Shown: piece after piece, positions 63,718 through 64,000 of the stretch
Numbering within the stretch: position 1 is the stretch's first letter
Layout: every line of letters begins with the position of its first letter
NCBI GenBank assembly: GCA_016711095.1
Contig: JADJTP010000001.1
Span: 372,001-436,000 of the forward strand
Direction of reading: 5' to 3'
DNA length: 64,000 bases
DNA from: Actinomycetales bacterium
Lineage (GTDB): Bacteria > Actinomycetota > Actinomycetes > Actinomycetales > Dermatophilaceae
Made by a program: the position numbers and the translations under genes
The notes under the pieces: model-generated
What the model was told of the DNA's origin: nothing
Databases searched by the model: none
What the model saw: only the letters and a program-made list of their open reading frames with translations

Positions 63718-64000
63718 TCAGTCGAGAAGCGCGACGAGTCCTTCGTGGGCGAGGGCGAGGACGGCGCTTCGCGCGTCGACAGCGGTCCGGGAGTCCAGTG
63801 CAGCCGTGGCCATGCCATGACAGGTCGCCATGTTGTGCAGCGACAAGGCGAACCGCACGATCGGCACCTTTGACGGGGCCATCGACAGGCTGCTCACTCC
63901 AAGGCCAGCCAACACCAGGGCCAGCAGCGGGTCGCCGCCAGCCTCGCCGCATACTCCCATCGGCTTGCCGGCGACCCTTGCGCCGTCGCACGCGTGGCCG
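63718..64000 (-). CDS. ptsI: Phosphoenolpyruvate-protein phosphotransferase PtsI (enzyme I), C-terminal fragment
   Basis: About 94 residues of the C-terminal PEP-binding barrel; the frame stays open to the right edge, so the gene is cut by the window. The stretch KPMGVCGEAGGDP holds the Cys of the active site found in enzyme I, and LALVLAGLGVSSLSMAP is the next conserved strand-loop. The remainder would start beyond the window. It lies 88 bp upstream of the CoA-transferase gene on the same strand; no other PTS gene is seen. Confidence 0.85.
   Translation of the reverse strand, partial: GHACDGARVAGKPMGVCGEAGGDPLLALVLAGLGVSSLSMAPSKVPIVRFALSLHNMATCHGMATAALDSRTAVDARSAVLALAHEGLVALLD

Overview
The window is a GC-rich (about 70 percent) actinobacterial chromosome segment. 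A mycothiol-dependent enzyme family, the 32-residue ribosomal protein bS22, DisA/RadA, the System II cytochrome c maturation operon and a complete menaquinone pathway all point to Actinobacteria. Protein character and gene order suggest Micrococcales near Intrasporangiaceae/Dermatophilaceae, but the family is a guess. From memory, gene order from about 7 kb to 41 kb follows the Mycobacterium tuberculosis Rv0496-Rv0562 block (ppx, TIM-barrel protein, proC, small HTH, bS22, galE-like, acyltransferase, glutaredoxin, hem genes, phosphoglycerate mutase-like, tlpA-ccdA-resB-ccsA, menA, menE, menB, menC, menD, menG, menJ, grcC), with insertions and losses.

Layout. 1-1453: two ABC-2 permeases (-), the first cut by the edge. 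1548-5354: mutY, disA and radA (-), with a structured non-coding repeat between mutY and disA. 5415-6962: a Cys-rich domain fused to a methyltransferase. 7031-14773: ppx, a sugar-isomerase-like protein, a mycothiol-dependent enzyme, proline dehydrogenase, proC, two paralogous acetyltransferases, an AcuC-type deacetylase, a small HTH protein and bS22. 15058-20747: epimerase, acyltransferase, glutaredoxin, rex with its operator, and a CobA/HemD fusion, with hemA and hemC missing where they usually sit. 20894-22165: divergent yceI/marR. 22217-27576: cytochrome c maturation operon plus a DUF4229 protein. 27633-28759: a DUF559 nuclease gene bounded by two inverted copies of a 63-bp hairpin. 28785-40713: menaquinone genes with murJ inside. 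40913-57970: all 14 nuo genes, largely stop/start overlapped, then a polyprenyl diphosphate synthase. 58035-62037: rarD and a 2-oxoacid:ferredoxin oxidoreductase (korAB). 62125-62362: second copy of the structured repeat. 62445-64000: CoA-transferase and the end of ptsI.

How it works together. The right two thirds are a respiratory island: the menaquinone head group is made by MenF-D-C-E-B, the tail by the polyprenyl synthase, joined by MenA, methylated by MenG and probably reduced by MenJ. Complex I reduces the product, KorAB yields reduced ferredoxin, and the Res/Ccs system makes cytochrome c. Rex, the NADH/NAD sensor, has an operator before its own gene and a second candidate before menJ.

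Most unusual signals: (1) the octamer GTATGCCG occurs about 75 times on both strands, far above chance and sometimes as inverted pairs forming terminators, resembling DNA-uptake sequences; (2) the hairpin-bounded DUF559 nuclease unit looks like a small mobile element; (3) a 237-bp structured repeat occurs near both ends of the window. No rRNA, tRNA, CRISPR array or complete insertion sequence was seen.
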